A DNA stretch of 64,000 nucleotides from Pisolithus tinctorius (GCA_024663395.1 JANFAH010000017.1:1054001-1118000), one strand, 5' to 3'. Positions 23,901 through 35,239 are shown, numbered from the stretch's first letter. Notes: generated by a model not told the origin, from the sequence alone. Translations and numbers: made by a program.

Positions 23901-26085
23901 GGAGTCTATTCAGTTGCATTCTCCCCTGATGGGAAGAGGATTGTCTCAGGCTCAGAGGACAACACTGGGAGGGTGTGGGATGTTGAGGGAGGTGTACAGA
24001 TTGGCAGCCCTCTTGAGGGCCATACAGATCCAGTCTATTCAGTTGCATTCTCCCCTGAGGGGAAGAGGATTGTCTCAGGCTCAGGGGACAACACTGTGAG
24101 GGTCTGGGATGTTGAGGGAGGTGTGTGGATTGGCAACCCTCTTAAGGGCCATACAGATCCAGTCAATTCAGTTGCATTCTCCCCTGATGGGAAGAGGATT
24201 GTCTCAGGCTCTTGGGACAACACTGTGAGGGTCTGGGATGTTGAGGGAGGTGTGCAGATTGGCTGCCCTCTTGAGGGCCATTCAGATGGAGTCTATTCAG
24301 TTGCATTCTCCCCTGATGGGAAGAGGATTGTCTCAGGCTCAAGGGACAAGACTGTGAGAGTGTGGGATGTTGAGGAAGATGTTCAGATTGGCAGCCCTCT
24401 TGAGGGCCATACTTCTTGGGTCAATTCTGTTGCATTCTCCCCTGATGGGAAGAGGATTGTCTCAGGGTCTTGGGACAACACTGTGAGGGTGTGGGATGTT
24501 GAGGGAGGTGTGCAGATTGGCAGCCCTCTTGAGGGCCATACTTCTGCAGTCATATCAGTTGCATTCTCCCCTGATGGGAAGAGGATTGTCTCAGGCTCTT
24601 TGGACAACACTGTGAGGGTGTGGGATGTTGAGGGAGGTCTGCAGATTGGCAGCACTCATGAGGGCCATACTTCTTGGGTCAATTCAGTTGCATTCTCCCC
24701 TGATGGGAAGAGGATTGTCTCAGGCTCAGAGGACACCACTCTGAGGGTCTGGGATGTTGAGGGAGGTGTGCAGACTGTCAGCCCTCTTGAGGGCCATACT
24801 TGTCCAGTCAATTCAGTTGCATTCTCCCCTGATGGGAAGAGGATTGTCTCAGGCTCAATGGATGGGACTGTGAGGGTGTGGGATGTCAAGGGAGGTGTGC
24901 AGATTGGCAGCTCTCTTGAGGGCCATACAGATGAAGTCTTTTCAGTTTCATTCTCCCCTAATGGGAAGAGGATTGTCTCAGGCTCAAGGGACAGGACTGT
25001 GAGGGTGTGGGATGTTGAGGGAGGTGTGCAGATTGGCAGCCCTCTTGAGGGCCATGCTTCTTCAGTCATATCAGTAGCATTTTTCCCTGATGGGAAGAGG
25101 ATTGTATCAGGCTCAGAGGACAACACTGTGAGGGTGTGGGATGTTGAGGGAGGTGTACAGATTGGCAGCCCTCTTGAGTGCCATATTTCTGCAGTCAATT
25201 CTGTTGCATTCTCCCCTGATAGGAAGAGGATTGTCTCAGGATCTTGGGACATCACTGTGAGGGTCTGGGATGTTGAGGGAGGTGTGCAGTTTGGCTGCCC
25301 TCTTGAGGGCCATCCAGATAGAGTCTTTTTTTCAGTTGCATTCTCCCCTGATGGGAAGAGGATTGTCTCAGGCTCAAGGGATGGGACTGTGAAGGTCTGG
25401 GATGTTGAGGGAGGTGTGCAGATTGGTAGCCCTCTTGGGGGCCATACAGATCCAGTTGTTTCAGTTGCATTCTCCCCTGATGGGAAGCAGATTGCCTCAG
25501 GCTCAAGGGACACCACTGTGAGGGTGTGGGATGTTGAGGGAGGTGTGCAAATTGGCAGCCCTCTTGCAGGCCATACAGATGGAGTCAGATCAGTTGCATT
25601 CCCTGCTGATGAGGAGAGTATTGCCTCAGGCTCTTGGGACAACATAGTGAGGGTCTGGGAGCATGAGGTGTTCACAATGGTTGCATCCCACCCCTCCTCC
25701 ATATTTCATCCATTCCCTCCTCCAGATGGTATGTACCTCCACCTTCTATCTATGCTTATGTCATCTCACAAGAAGTGCAGGTGTCAAGGGATATCCCATT
25801 TGCTTTTCATTTGACTGCTCACATGCTCTGCTTAATAGTAATCAACTTGTTGATGGGCTCAGGCAACAGAAGGCTAGTCTGGGTGAAGCAGTCAAGCTAC
25901 ATGATGATGGCTGGATCAAAGGCCTAAAGGGACAACTACTACTTTGGATCCCTCCAAAACTTAGGAGACCATTTTACTCAATGTGGACCACAGCAGTCTT
26001 TCCTAGAGGGTGTTGCATAGAGCTGGACTTGAGTCAGATGGTCCATGGCAAAGAGTGGTGCAAATGCTTCCATATCACCAGGTGA
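20831..26085 (+). CDS. NACHT-WD40 NLR/STAND protein, 1,635 aa, apparently intact
   Basis: A fungal NOD-like receptor of the kind linked to non-self recognition and programmed cell death. Eight exons: 20831-20899, 20959-21156, 21202-21423, 21474-21524, 21575-21770, 21822-23479, 23520-25728 and 25781-26085. All introns are GT-AG and phases match throughout. The N-terminal 160 residues are Ser/Thr-rich. Residues about 165-245 form the helical block (HPYARMALGMLVAISQ, QQTRDERVSRLL) common before fungal NACHT domains. Walker A is GQAGKGKS (about 344-351) and Walker B VLVVVDALDE (about 444-453). Fifteen WD40 repeats start near 877. The C-terminus, DDGWIKGLKGQLLLWIPP to LDLSQMVHGKEW, is a tail typical of Agaricomycete WD40 NLRs. 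The trigger and the effector N-domain are not identifiable. Regulation unknown apart from the TATA candidate at 20100. Confidence 0.88.
23755..25685 (+). repeat. WD40 tandem array, 15 units of about 129 bp
   Basis: Units encode GH-x3-V-x-SVAFSPDGKRIVSGS-x-D-x-TVRVWDVEGGVQIGSPL, 43 residues each; unit 13 has one extra Phe. Units are nearly identical except just after GH (TDP, SDG, TSW, TSA, TCP, TDE, ASS, ISA, PDR) and around SGS-x-D-x-T (R/E/G/W/L/M and N/K/T/G/R/I). These are the surface positions known to vary in Podospora HET/NWD proteins. By eye there is no CpG in the whole array. The long open minus-strand frames over it are a by-product of the periodic sequence. Confidence 0.95.
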
Positions 26086-26387
26086 ATGATGGCTCAAATT
26101 GTAATTTGATGTTGGGTATACCTGCTGTTGTACTGCCACCAATTTGTTCATACACCATATTTCTCCAATGATCATTTTACCCTACTAATTGCACCCCTGT
26201 CCTCTGATATGGTATCACAACAGTCATGTTATCACACTCCACCTTCAATCATACTTTATGATGTGTTACCTGGTGAGAAGTGCATATTGCATCCAAGCAC
26301 TTGCATAATAATTCACAAGCCAGATCCATTAACTAGCAACCATGCCAACAGCCACTATTCCCCCCCACCCCTCTGCCCCCATCTTTT
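26086..26387. other. Gap between NLR gene and LINE 3' end
   Basis: AT- and CT-rich, without recognisable genes or repeats. It probably holds the NLR terminator. Confidence 0.4.
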
Positions 26388-27014
26388 TTTTTTGTTGCTT
26401 TAAGTGCTTGAGGGTCTGGTGACCCTATGTTGCACTATACAGTTGTGGTATTAGCTTATCTAGTAAGGCCCCCTGTGGCCTGCCTGATCCCACAAGTGAG
26501 TGAATGCCCTGGTGGCAGGGCCTTTGGCCCCCCACCAGTCTGCTGTTCCTGCCAGCCATTTTAGACACTCTGCCTTGGAGTGGGTAGGTTTAAGACATCT
26601 CTAGATGCTAATCTATATCTACACTAATTTGGCTGCTGTATAGGCAAGCTGATAGAGAAGGCAATGTGTTCTTTAGCTCTGCTGAATGAAGAACATTTTG
26701 TGGAGGCTGCATTTCACAGTGGTGGCAGTACAGTGATGGGGTGAGTCAATTGGGGAGCTTTGAGAATGGGTGCAGCTTCACAGCCAATGGGTTTGGAGTC
26801 TGTTGGGACTGATGGAGCATGGGGCTGGGGACATGTGAGAGTCAGTTGTGTGGGGGGAAGGGGACATGGGTGTCATGGTTGTAAACAGTGGTGTGGTGAG
26901 GTATGGGATGGGAGGGTTTGGATACACTTGGCTGGGTGGCCACTTTTATCTGTGCTAGGGCTTTAACTGGTGTCTCATTTGCTTTTTGAGTACCTCACTG
27001 AATGTTTCCTGTAG

Positions 27015-28163
27015 TCATTTTGTGCCTGTCATGTATTTGAGGGGATGGGGTTGCACTTTTGCATTTGATAGGATGTAAGATAGTGAGCTGGCTTCTCTGC
27101 TGAGGGCATTGCAGAGGATGTGTCTCTCCCTATTGTATCTTGGACATTGGAATAGGAAGTGATGGACATCTTCCAGGGTGGTCTCACCACACTGTAGGCA
27201 CATAGGTGTGTCACTGTGCTTGAAATGATGTAGGTGTTTGTTGAGTGGGATATGGCCTGTGCAGAGTTGGATGTACAGGCCTGATTGTCTTTTTGGGAGC
27301 AAAGTGGTTAGTTTCACAAAGGTGTTACTGGGTAAGAAGGGATCTATGCATGATATCCTGCTGTAATGTGGGGATCCCTGCCACTCATTGTTCCAGAGGA
27401 CTTTCAGTCTAGCGATGCAGATTTGTTTCAGGGTTGATATGCTGAGGGGTAGATGCTCTGCTAGTGCAGATGGGAGTGCTTCTGGTGGGCTGGTAGGCTC
27501 ATCTCCTTTTGCTGCTAGTTTTGTTTCTCTGTCTGCTAGTTCATTTCCTTCTGTTTCCATGTGCCCAGCTAGCCATTGCAGTGTGATGTCTTTTCTTGAT
27601 AAGCATTCACTTTTGCATAAGTCTCATATCATTGACCTAAAGTGCATGAGCAGATGATGCCTGCATTTAGCTGATGGTCACTCACTGGATCAGATGACTG
27701 CTTGGTTGTTGGTGAGTATCAAGGCTGGGAAGGTCACTTCATTGTTGATGGTCAGCAGGTGGGCTGCTAGGAGCAAGGCTGTTGCTTCTGCCTCGAAGAC
27801 TGTGTGCTCTGATGTGCTACCTAGCTGGTAGCATAGTGTGGCAATGTGTTGATAGTCCACATACAAGATGGCTACTGTGCTGACCCCCTCACTTGTGCAC
27901 AACCCATCTGTGAACACCAGGGTCTGGTCTTTGGTCTTTGTGAAGCTCTTGACTGCTTCCTTTTTGTTTGTGGCTATAGCAACTGCATGCATGGGGGGAG
28001 TGCTTGGGGGCAATAGGCATGGGCAGATTTCTTTGATGGCTCTTGGGTTGACTTCCAGGTCATGGAAGAGGCAGTGTAGTGCTGTGCAGTGTCTTTTTAC
28101 ATTCCTTTTTGCTGCTCTGTTGACATGCTGATGCAGTGGGTGCATGTCTGGTAGTGATGCCAA
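27015..28163 (-). pseudogene. LINE ORF2 C-terminal part: RNase H and CCHC knuckle
   Basis: RNase H starts in LVFTDGLCTSEG (about 27928) and continues through FEAEATALLLAAHLL, with the later part NEVTFPALILTNNQAVI just before a break near 27690. After that break the frame resumes as METEGNELADRETKLAAKGDEP (27560), normally the last RNase H block. The tail has CLQCGETTLEDVHHFLFQCPRY, the C-x2-C-x8-H-x4-C knuckle found at the end of such LINE proteins. Stop at 27015. Confidence 0.8.
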
Positions 28164-28667
28164 TCATAAGGATGCTCTGTACAGCATGTGTTGAATGAGT
28201 TGGGGGGCTGGGAGGATATGTGTGTGCACTAGTAGGACACCTGTGGGCATGGTTCTCATGGTGCCCATGGCTGCTAGAATAGCCATTCTTTGGATTGTAG
28301 TGATGTGTGCTGTTACACCTTTTGAGCCCCACAACCTGGAGGAGTGGTCCCCAGTGTAGGAAGGGTGTAGCCACACTGACATGGTGTATGTTACTTTTGG
28401 TATGATGACTGCCTGGTAGAGTTGGTGCATCAGTTTCATGGGGATGCCCCATGAGGTTGCAGAGAGCCTCTGGAGTAGGAGGGCCTGCTTTGTGCCTTTT
28501 TCTAGGGCTTGTGCCACTTGTGTTTTCCATCTTAGTTCTTGGTTGAGCATTACACCTAAGAATTTGAGAGTACTTGACAGGTTTATAGTGGTATCTCATA
28601 GCATTAGTGGTGGTCTGGGTTTGTTGCAGTTGAGCATGAAATCCATCAGTGCAAACTTGCTGGTTTC

Positions 28668-29476
28668 TGTCATATCCATGACTCTCAGACTCAATCCTGG
28701 TCCAGTCTGGACCCCTAGCCTCTAACTCTGGTCAAGTCCGGTCTTTTGCCCCTATCTCTGGTCCATTCCAGCCTCCCAGCCTTGTGCTGCTCCACCCCAG
28801 TCCTCCCAGGTCCATGTCCAGGTCACCCAGACATAACTCTGGTCTGTTTTCCTTTGTTTGTACTATATTTAGTCTAGTCCCCTTTGCTGATCTTTGCTTA
28901 CTGTACAAACCTGTGTCTGACTCCAGTTATGCCAGTCACCCAACTTTAACTATTAGTCTTGGCACAGCCTCCATGGCTGTCCACACCTTGCTAATCCTCT
29001 CACTAATAGCTTATTCACAAGTCTGGCTTCATGTTCATTATCCCAGACCAGCCTCATGTATTTAACCTCTGTACATACTTCATAGCACCTCAGTCAGAAT
29101 ATTGACTTAGTATTACCCTCAACTCCATACTACACCCTGAGTCTACTCTATAGCTAAGGCTGAGCCTTAAGCTATCCCTGCCCCCTGTCCTGGACCTCTC
29201 CCCAGCTTGCATAAGGGTACAGCACATAAGCTGAGACCAAGGGAGGTAGATCCAACCCCAGACCAGCTTCCCCCTGTATGCACCCCAAGACTGGTCAGTT
29301 TCCCATGCTCCTGGTCTTGTTCCCACACTCCCAGTCTTAAGTCTGGTCCTCCAGCCCTAACTCTGGTCCAACCAGACTTGGCCCCTGTCTTCTGGCCTTG
29401 ACTTTGGTCACCTGGACTTAGCCCCTGTCACCTGGTCTTGAAGCCCAATCACCTGAGGGTAAACCCATACTTGACA
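28668..29476 (+). repeat. Solo LTR 1 in LINE RT, TSD GTTTC
   Basis: 809 bp, starting TGTCATATCCATGACTCTC and ending ATACTTGACA, flanked by GTTTC at 28663-28667 and 29477-29481. Same family as 29785-30688 and 40147-40465. It lacks about 95 bp present in the second copy. Confidence 0.93.
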
Positions 29477-29784
29477 GTTTCAAAGCAGGAATTGTGGTCT
29501 TTGGACCAGGTGTAGGCACCATCCTCTTGTTCCATCATGTCATGCAGGATGGTGTGGGTTGCTGCAAAGGTTTTGCCAATAGCTATGAAGGCAGTGTCAT
29601 CTACAAAGGCCAATGTTAGTTTGTTTTTTCCATTGGCTGTGTCCACTAGGTCTGAGCTGTAGATTACATAGAGGATGATTGATAGTGGGTCTCCCTGGCC
29701 TATGCCATTGCTGATTTTGAACCAGTTGGATTTGTAGTCATTGAAGTGTATCTTAGTTTTTCCATTGGAGAGTAACCATCCTGT

Positions 29785-30688
29785 TGTCAAGTACAGGTTT
29801 ACCCTTGGGTGACCAGGCTTCAAGACCAGGTGACAGGGGCTAAGTCTGAGTGGCCAGAGTCAAGGCTGGGAGACAGGGGCCAAGTCTGGTTGGACTGGAG
29901 TTAAGGCCAGAGGTCAGGGGCCAAGTCTGGAGGACCTGACTTAAGGCCAGGAGCACAGGAACAAGACCAGTAGCATGGGAAACTGACCAGCCTTGGAGTG
30001 CACACAGGGGGAAGCCAGTCCAAGGTTGGATCTACCTCCCTTGGTCTCAGCTTATGTGCTGTACCCTTATGCAAGCCAGGGAGAGGTCCAGGACAGGGGC
30101 CAGGGATAGCTTAAGGCTTGGCCTTAGCTATAGAGTAGACTCAAGGGGTAATATACAGAGTTGAGGGTAATACTTAGTTGATATTCTGACTGGAGTGCTA
30201 TGAAGTATGTACAGGGGTTAAATACATGCGGCCAGTCCAGGATAATGAGCATGAAGCTGGACTTGTGAATAAGCTATTAGTGAGAGGATTAGCAAGGTGT
30301 GGACATCCATGGAGGCTGTGCTGAGACTAATAGTTAAAGTCCAGGTGACTGGCATAACTGGAGTTGGACACAGGTTTGTACAGTAAGCAAAGATCAGCAA
30401 AGGGGACCAGACTAAATATAGTACAAACAAAGGGAAACAGACCGGAGTTATGTCTGGGTGACCCAGACATGGACCTGGGAGGACTGGGGTGGAGCAGTGC
30501 AAGGCCAGGAGGCTGGAATGGGCCGGAGATAGGGGTAAAACACCGGACTTAAGTTATTTAGACCAGAGTGGGGTTTCCTAGGGCTGGAGTTGGGTTTTCT
30601 AGGCCAGACTAGGACCAGAGTTGACCAGAGTTAGGGGCTAGGGGTGCAGACTGGACCAGGATTGAGTCCAAGAGTCATGGATATGACA
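29785..30688 (-). repeat. Solo LTR 2 in LINE RT, opposite orientation, TSD CCTGT
   Basis: 904 bp. On the plus strand it runs TGTCAAGTACAGG to GGATATGACA, the reverse of solo LTR 1. It is flanked by CCTGT at 29780-29784 and 30689-30693. Only about 300 bp of LINE sequence separates the two LTRs. Confidence 0.93.
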
Positions 30689-31829
30689 CCTGTGTAGTCC
30701 ATGATTTCCATGGGTAGGCTCTGCTTCCTCATGTTGTGTAACAGATGGTCTGTGACAGTGTTTGGGAATGCCCCTTCTATGTCAAGGAAAAGTGCAGAGA
30801 CCACTTGCTTTTGTCTCCATGCATGTTGTATTGTAGTCTCTAGTAATATCAGTGAGTCTTTGGTTGAACAACCTGGCCTGCCACCAAAGTGTGTGCCCAG
30901 GAGTAACTGGTGTTTCTCAAGGATGTAGGTTGTGTTTTCTGCTATGATTGCTGAGAGGAGTTTTGCAGTGGTGTTGAGAAGTGTGATAGGGTGATAAGCC
31001 TTTGGCATGGTGTAGTCTGCTTTTCCAGGTTTGCAGAGGATTACCATCATTGATTCCCTCCAAGGGTTGTAGTAGGTCTTTAGCATGAACACTGCATTGA
31101 AAAGATGTAGTAAGTAACTTGATAAGATGGGAGATTTTTGAAAGACAATGTTTGGCACTCCATCAGGTCCTGGGGCCTTGTATGGGCTAAGGTTTTTGAT
31201 TGTGTGTGCAAGTTGGTCCTTTGTGATGGTTGACCACTGCACTTCTGGAAGTGGGTACCTGTAGTCTTGTGGTACTGAGGACTGGGGTGGGAAGAGTGTG
31301 CTCACAAAGGCTTGACTCTTGTCTTCATTGGTATTGAGTGTGGATGCAACACTGTTGTCATCTAGTTTCTTGAGTGTTGACACATGGGCTTTGCTGCTGT
31401 CTCCATAGGGATTGGACAAGTACCTGTTTGCTATCCATACATAAGTCATCACTGGGGTGATTGTGCATTGCACAAAAGGTGTGTGATGCTTTACTTAGCA
31501 TTTTTAGCTTGTTGCACATCATTGTCAGCTCCTTCATCCACCATCTTTTCCTGTGAGGGTGTGGGCACATCCTCGGGACCTCTTTCTCCACAGTCCTGTG
31601 CAGGGCTTCCTCTATGCCTCTGGCCATTCTCTGGAACTCAGACTTGCTGATGATAGCCATTGGGGGGCCTATCTTTGCTAGCTTGGCTTTGAGTGACTTG
31701 TTAAACTTCTTCCAGTCAACCTCCCTGAAGTTGAGGAGTGGGGGTGTCAATGAGGGGGCAAGGGTCATGTCTATCAAGGTCAGTATTGGGAGGTAGTCAG
31801 TATTGGGGCCACAATCCTCTGGGCTGGTG

Positions 31830-32500
31830 TCACACTTGAGTAGGTCCATTAGTATTGACTCTGCAAAAGACATTATCTGGGCATGTCCAATTTCCCAATG
31901 AGGAGGATTGGAGCATGGGTGTGCCCTTGGGTAAGGCTTGGACCATGCCATAGTCTGCCACCAACTCTAGTAGCTTGTGTGCTGACTTGATTGCAGAGGC
32001 CATGAAGAGGTGGTGATTGTGTTCTTTGTCCCACATGGGGTGATGTCTGTTGAAGTCTCCTACCCAGATCATACTGTCATTATCTTCCTTTCTGATGTCC
32101 CTTATGTTTGCTGTCAGGTAAGACTCCATCCCCTCCACTGTATGGTTGTGCTTGCAGTCATTATACATGTTGAACAGCATGTACATCCCTCTCATTGTTC
32201 TCATCCTTGTGACCACCACATTTGCTGATGGGAAGTCGACCTGCTCCCAAGTGTTAGTGCTAATCTTTGAATTTATCAGGGTTACCACCCAGGGCTTTAT
32301 GCCCTGTGCTAGCTTCTTCAATGGGTATACTACCCTCCAGTGGGAGTTTGCTCTGGTGTTGCCAAGTTGGTTGATCAGTGGTTCTTGTAGTGTGATTATG
32401 TCCCATTCTTCTGCTAGTTGTCTGTTGATTAGTGAGTGTAGGGCTATATGGGATGTATTAAGGTTTTGTTACCAAATGTGTAGTTTAGTCATTGTGTCAT
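31830..32500 (-). pseudogene. LINE endonuclease domain
   Basis: Minus-strand blocks QNLNTSHIALHSLI (N-terminal motif with the metal-binding Asn), DIITLQEPLINQ (catalytic Glu), MYMLFNMYNDCKHN and MIWVGDFNRHHPMWDKEHNHHL (GDFN motif) match an apurinic-type endonuclease. A stop replaces one residue before KKLAQGIKPWV. The segment joins the RT linker at about 31950. Confidence 0.8.
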
Positions 32501-32599
32501 CTTGTGTGTGGCTTTCAGACATCATTGGGGGACCTGATATGGCATGGGAGCCTGACCTCAAGGACATGTTGTGGTCATGGGTCATTGAGTATGCAGTGG

Positions 32600-33049
32600 G
32601 CTTACTGACTATGTGGGTGAAGGAGTTGGGTGAGGTGCTCTAGGGCTATAATTCTGAAGAATGCTACTATATGCTGCTGGTGCCTGCAACAGGCCTCTGC
32701 TGCTAGGGCTGGTGTGACGAGGGCAAAAAAGTTTTTTCAGGGTCCTAGTCAGGGTGCCACATGGAGTGGAGTCAAGGAGCGATTGCCCCTATCTTTAGCA
32801 TATATAACCTCACAGTGCCCACTGCCTACAATGGTTTTTCCCAGACAGCTGTTGCACACTCTCAAAAGTCCTTGGCATCCTGTGATACCCCCCTGGTCAT
32901 GAGCCTTACCCAGGTGATGTCCATACACCACTCCAACCCCTCGTCATATATGGCTTTTTTCATTTCCTGTACCATTTCCTCTTGATTCTGGTAGATTAGC
33001 ACTGAATTTGGTACATTCCCTGGCCTGTAGGGCATTGTGAGTGTGATGG
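32600..33049 (-). pseudogene. LINE upstream region, remnant of ORF1
   Basis: Minus-strand text at 33035-32890 reads PYRPGNVPNSVLIYQNQEEMVQEMKKAI and then WCMDITWVRLMTRGVSQDAKD, like the C-terminal part of an ORF1 (gag-like) protein. Several stops follow toward ORF2. It is cut at 33049 by the gypsy-D LTR. Confidence 0.5.
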
Positions 33050-33510
33050 TGTTAAGTCCATGTCAAGGTCAGGGGTTGAAGGCCAAAGGCCAACAGCCAA
33101 TGCAACAACCCTTGGTCTTAGTTCATGCACTAGACCCTTGCACAAGCCAGGTTGAAGTCAGAGGGAGCCAAGGGTCAACTTGGGCTTAGGCTAGGAGCTT
33201 AGGGGTGAACTAAGTTGATATTCAGACTGAAGACTAAGTACAGAGTACATAGGGTATATATACTGAAGACTGGCAACCTGAAGGCTGGGGCTACCAGTCA
33301 GGGACTGGATAGCAATGCAGAGAAACTAACTAAAGGTTAAGTGAGAAGGCAGAGATTGGAAAGCCAGTGACAGACACTGCCTTGGCACATGTGAGGGCAG
33401 TACAAGAGCTAACTAGAAAAGTATAGTAAAAGGAAGGGTACACTCAGCATTTGGTGTTGGCTTGGTGTTGACAGCATAGGCCCAAGGTATGAGCCCCTCA
33501 GCATATGACA
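33050..33510 (-). repeat. Gypsy-D 3' LTR (minus orientation)
   Basis: 461 bp. It matches 38624-38964 over its first part, and shares the TTGATATTCAGACTGAAGACTAAG and TATATATACTG region with the gypsy-C LTR. Confidence 0.88.
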
Positions 33511-33654
33511 GTATCCCCCCCCTTAGGGTCAAGCCCCTGAGACCTGCCCTAAGGTACACAAGGTTGGCAGTTGCTGTGCTGGTAGAACACATGTTCCCCA
33601 GGGTCAAAAGGTGAGTTTCCTGCAAAACCTGTTTCTTTCCCAACCCCCCACATC

Positions 33655-35239
33655 ATGTCTGCTCATCAATCCACTCTGCATGTAACTAGCAACCCAACTG
33701 GATTCCAGAGGGCCACCACACCTGAGCTCCAGATCACCAGTGATGATGAGGAGGCTGACATTCAGGCAAAGATGATTGAGCACAAACAGCATAAGGCATT
33801 GAGGGAAGAGGCCACCTGGTTGGAGGCAGATAGGCTTGAGAGAGAGCATCTAGAGGTGGAGCAGCATGAAAAGGAGCAACTGGAGGCTGAGAAACATGAG
33901 CAGGAGAGGCTGGAGGCTGAAAAACATGAGCAGGAGCAGCTGGAGGCTGAGCACCAGGAGTGGAAAACAAAGGCACAACAGAAGACAGGGGAACTGAAGG
34001 GCAAGGCACAGGCAGCACCCCTGTTCACTCTACACACAAAAATTCAGATCCATATGTCAAGAATTGAATGGGTGGGGACACAAATTCGCATTTTTAGCAC
34101 AGCCACAAATGCCCAGCATGTGAACAGGGGTGGCATTGCTGGTCATGTGATATGGATTGAGTCACATGCAGAGTGCTAGAGGTGTGATCACATGATGAGT
34201 ACAGTCATGTGACCCATTACATAAGCCAATGGTCCAAGGAGTTATTGCCACATGATCTATAATTGGACCTTGTTATGTGATGCTGCAGGAGTGGTCACAT
34301 GATTGGTTCAGTCACATGTCTATTGTCACACAGTCATGTGACTCATTACATAACCAAGTGTTCTGGGGAGTGGCTGACATGTGATCATTATGTAATAGGT
34401 TATGTGATCTATGATTGTACCTTGTCATGTGACATTGACTAAGTCACATGCATATTTTCCCATGATCATGTGATGTGTTACATAATAGAATGCTCCAGAG
34501 GATCACCATCACATGATCTAGGGTCATCTCTGCTTATGTCACTCATCATGTGACCAACACATCTACTGGTCACATGCTCATCTGTATAGCCACAGTACAG
34601 GTGCAAATTATCAATATTTGTGACCGGGTAACCTGCCATGGAAACCTTCCAATCTGGATTTTTTTTCAAACACTGACAGAGGTTGTTGCTCAGGGGCATT
34701 GTCTATATTTGGAAGTGGTAGTTGCCATGAATTGTGTAACTGCTTTTGTGGTAACTACCACATTGCTCAGTCAAAATCAGCAGACTCTGGTGGGGGTCCC
34801 CAGTGAGTCAGAAGCCAGTCCCTCAGGAGTGGTTGCACCCACTGCCACTCCCCCAGACCCTTTAGTTGCAGTAGTGGTCAAGGGGTTTGAGCTGATCACA
34901 GCAACTATGGACCATCAGACCATGGAGATGTGAGCCAGGAGGGAGACCCAGCACCAATTCAACAGTTGGCTGGGTGATCTACTGGGTGAGTTCAAGTTTG
35001 TTCTTCACCCAGCCTCCCCAGCATCTGAGTCTAGCAAGGAGCTGCATTCAGACATGGCAGATCTGGAGCTCAAGAGTCTCCAGTCAGATCATGAAGGAGT
35101 GGGGGTGGAGTTGGATGAGGGAATCATGCAATGGCCCAAGGATGTGCACATGAAGGGTCAGTGGTCTGGTTCAGAGAGTGGGGAGGAACAAGAGCTCTGG
35201 ACAAGTGAGGGGGAGGTGTTCAAGGGGGACTCTGAGTGA
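33655..35239 (+). pseudogene. Gypsy-D antisense accessory gene, decayed
   Basis: Counterpart of the gypsy-C antisense gene at the same place in the element. It starts MSAHQSTLHV (33655). Residues 50-125 are a heptad-like coiled coil with the unit EKHEQERLEA repeated several times. The cysteine cluster cannot be found, and the CATGTG-rich array (34140-34580) occupies the place where it should be. The C-terminal part resumes near 34860 (VVKGFELITATM) and ends in an acidic tail at 35239 (SESGEEQELWTSEGE), as in gypsy-C. Stops and the array make it non-functional. Confidence 0.55.
34140..34580. repeat. Array of TCACATGA / TCATGTGA palindrome-like motifs
   Basis: CACATG or CATGTG cores, usually flanked by T and A, recur roughly every 20-30 bp over about 440 bp in both orientations, along with repeated CATTACATAA or TTATGTAATG blocks. 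The region lies inside the gypsy-D antisense gene. If CpG decay acted here as elsewhere, the ancestral core could have been CACGTG. Confidence 0.7.

Larger units (their letters stand above)
28164..31951 (-). pseudogene. LINE ORF2 reverse transcriptase, split by two solo LTRs
   Basis: Read on the minus strand: pre-RT linker (FREVDWKKFNKSLKAKLAK, near 31710), RT fingers with YKAPGPDGVPNIVFQK (31200-31140), WRESMMVILCKPGKADYTMPKAYHPITLLNTTAKL and AENTTYILEKHQLLLGTHFGGRPGCST. The palm is VVSALFLDIEGAFPNTV (30800), GIGQGDPLSIILYVIYSSDL and LTLAFVDDTAFIAIGKT (29610) with catalytic DD intact. Solo LTRs sit between the first palm block and GWLLSNGKT, and between NSCFE and SKFALMDF. Removing either LTR with one copy of its target duplication restores the frame exactly. 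Confidence 0.85.
26388..33049 (-). mobile_element. Non-LTR retrotransposon (LINE, Tad1-like), decayed, 5' end outside the window
   Basis: A minus-strand LINE with an apurinic-type endonuclease, RT, RNase H and terminal zinc knuckle. A run of ten T (plus strand, about 26384-26393) fits its poly(A) tail, followed inward by a 3' UTR of about 600 bp. Two solo LTRs interrupt it (28668-29476 and 29785-30688), and at 33050 gypsy-D cuts the upstream part, so the 5' end lies beyond the window. Very few CpG remain. Clade assignment rests on the endonuclease-RT-RNase H-CCHC order and on recalled similarity. Confidence 0.85.

Noticed and set aside
23755..25685. CRISPR-like array of regular repeats
   Set aside because: There are no unique spacers; the repeats are contiguous and coding WD40 units in a eukaryotic gene.
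24656..25702. Long minus-strand ORF of 348 codons over the WD40 array, and other antisense frames there
   Set aside because: Periodic 129-bp units are a multiple of three and stay open on the other strand; the Thr/Pro-rich translation is only a mirror of the WD40 codons.
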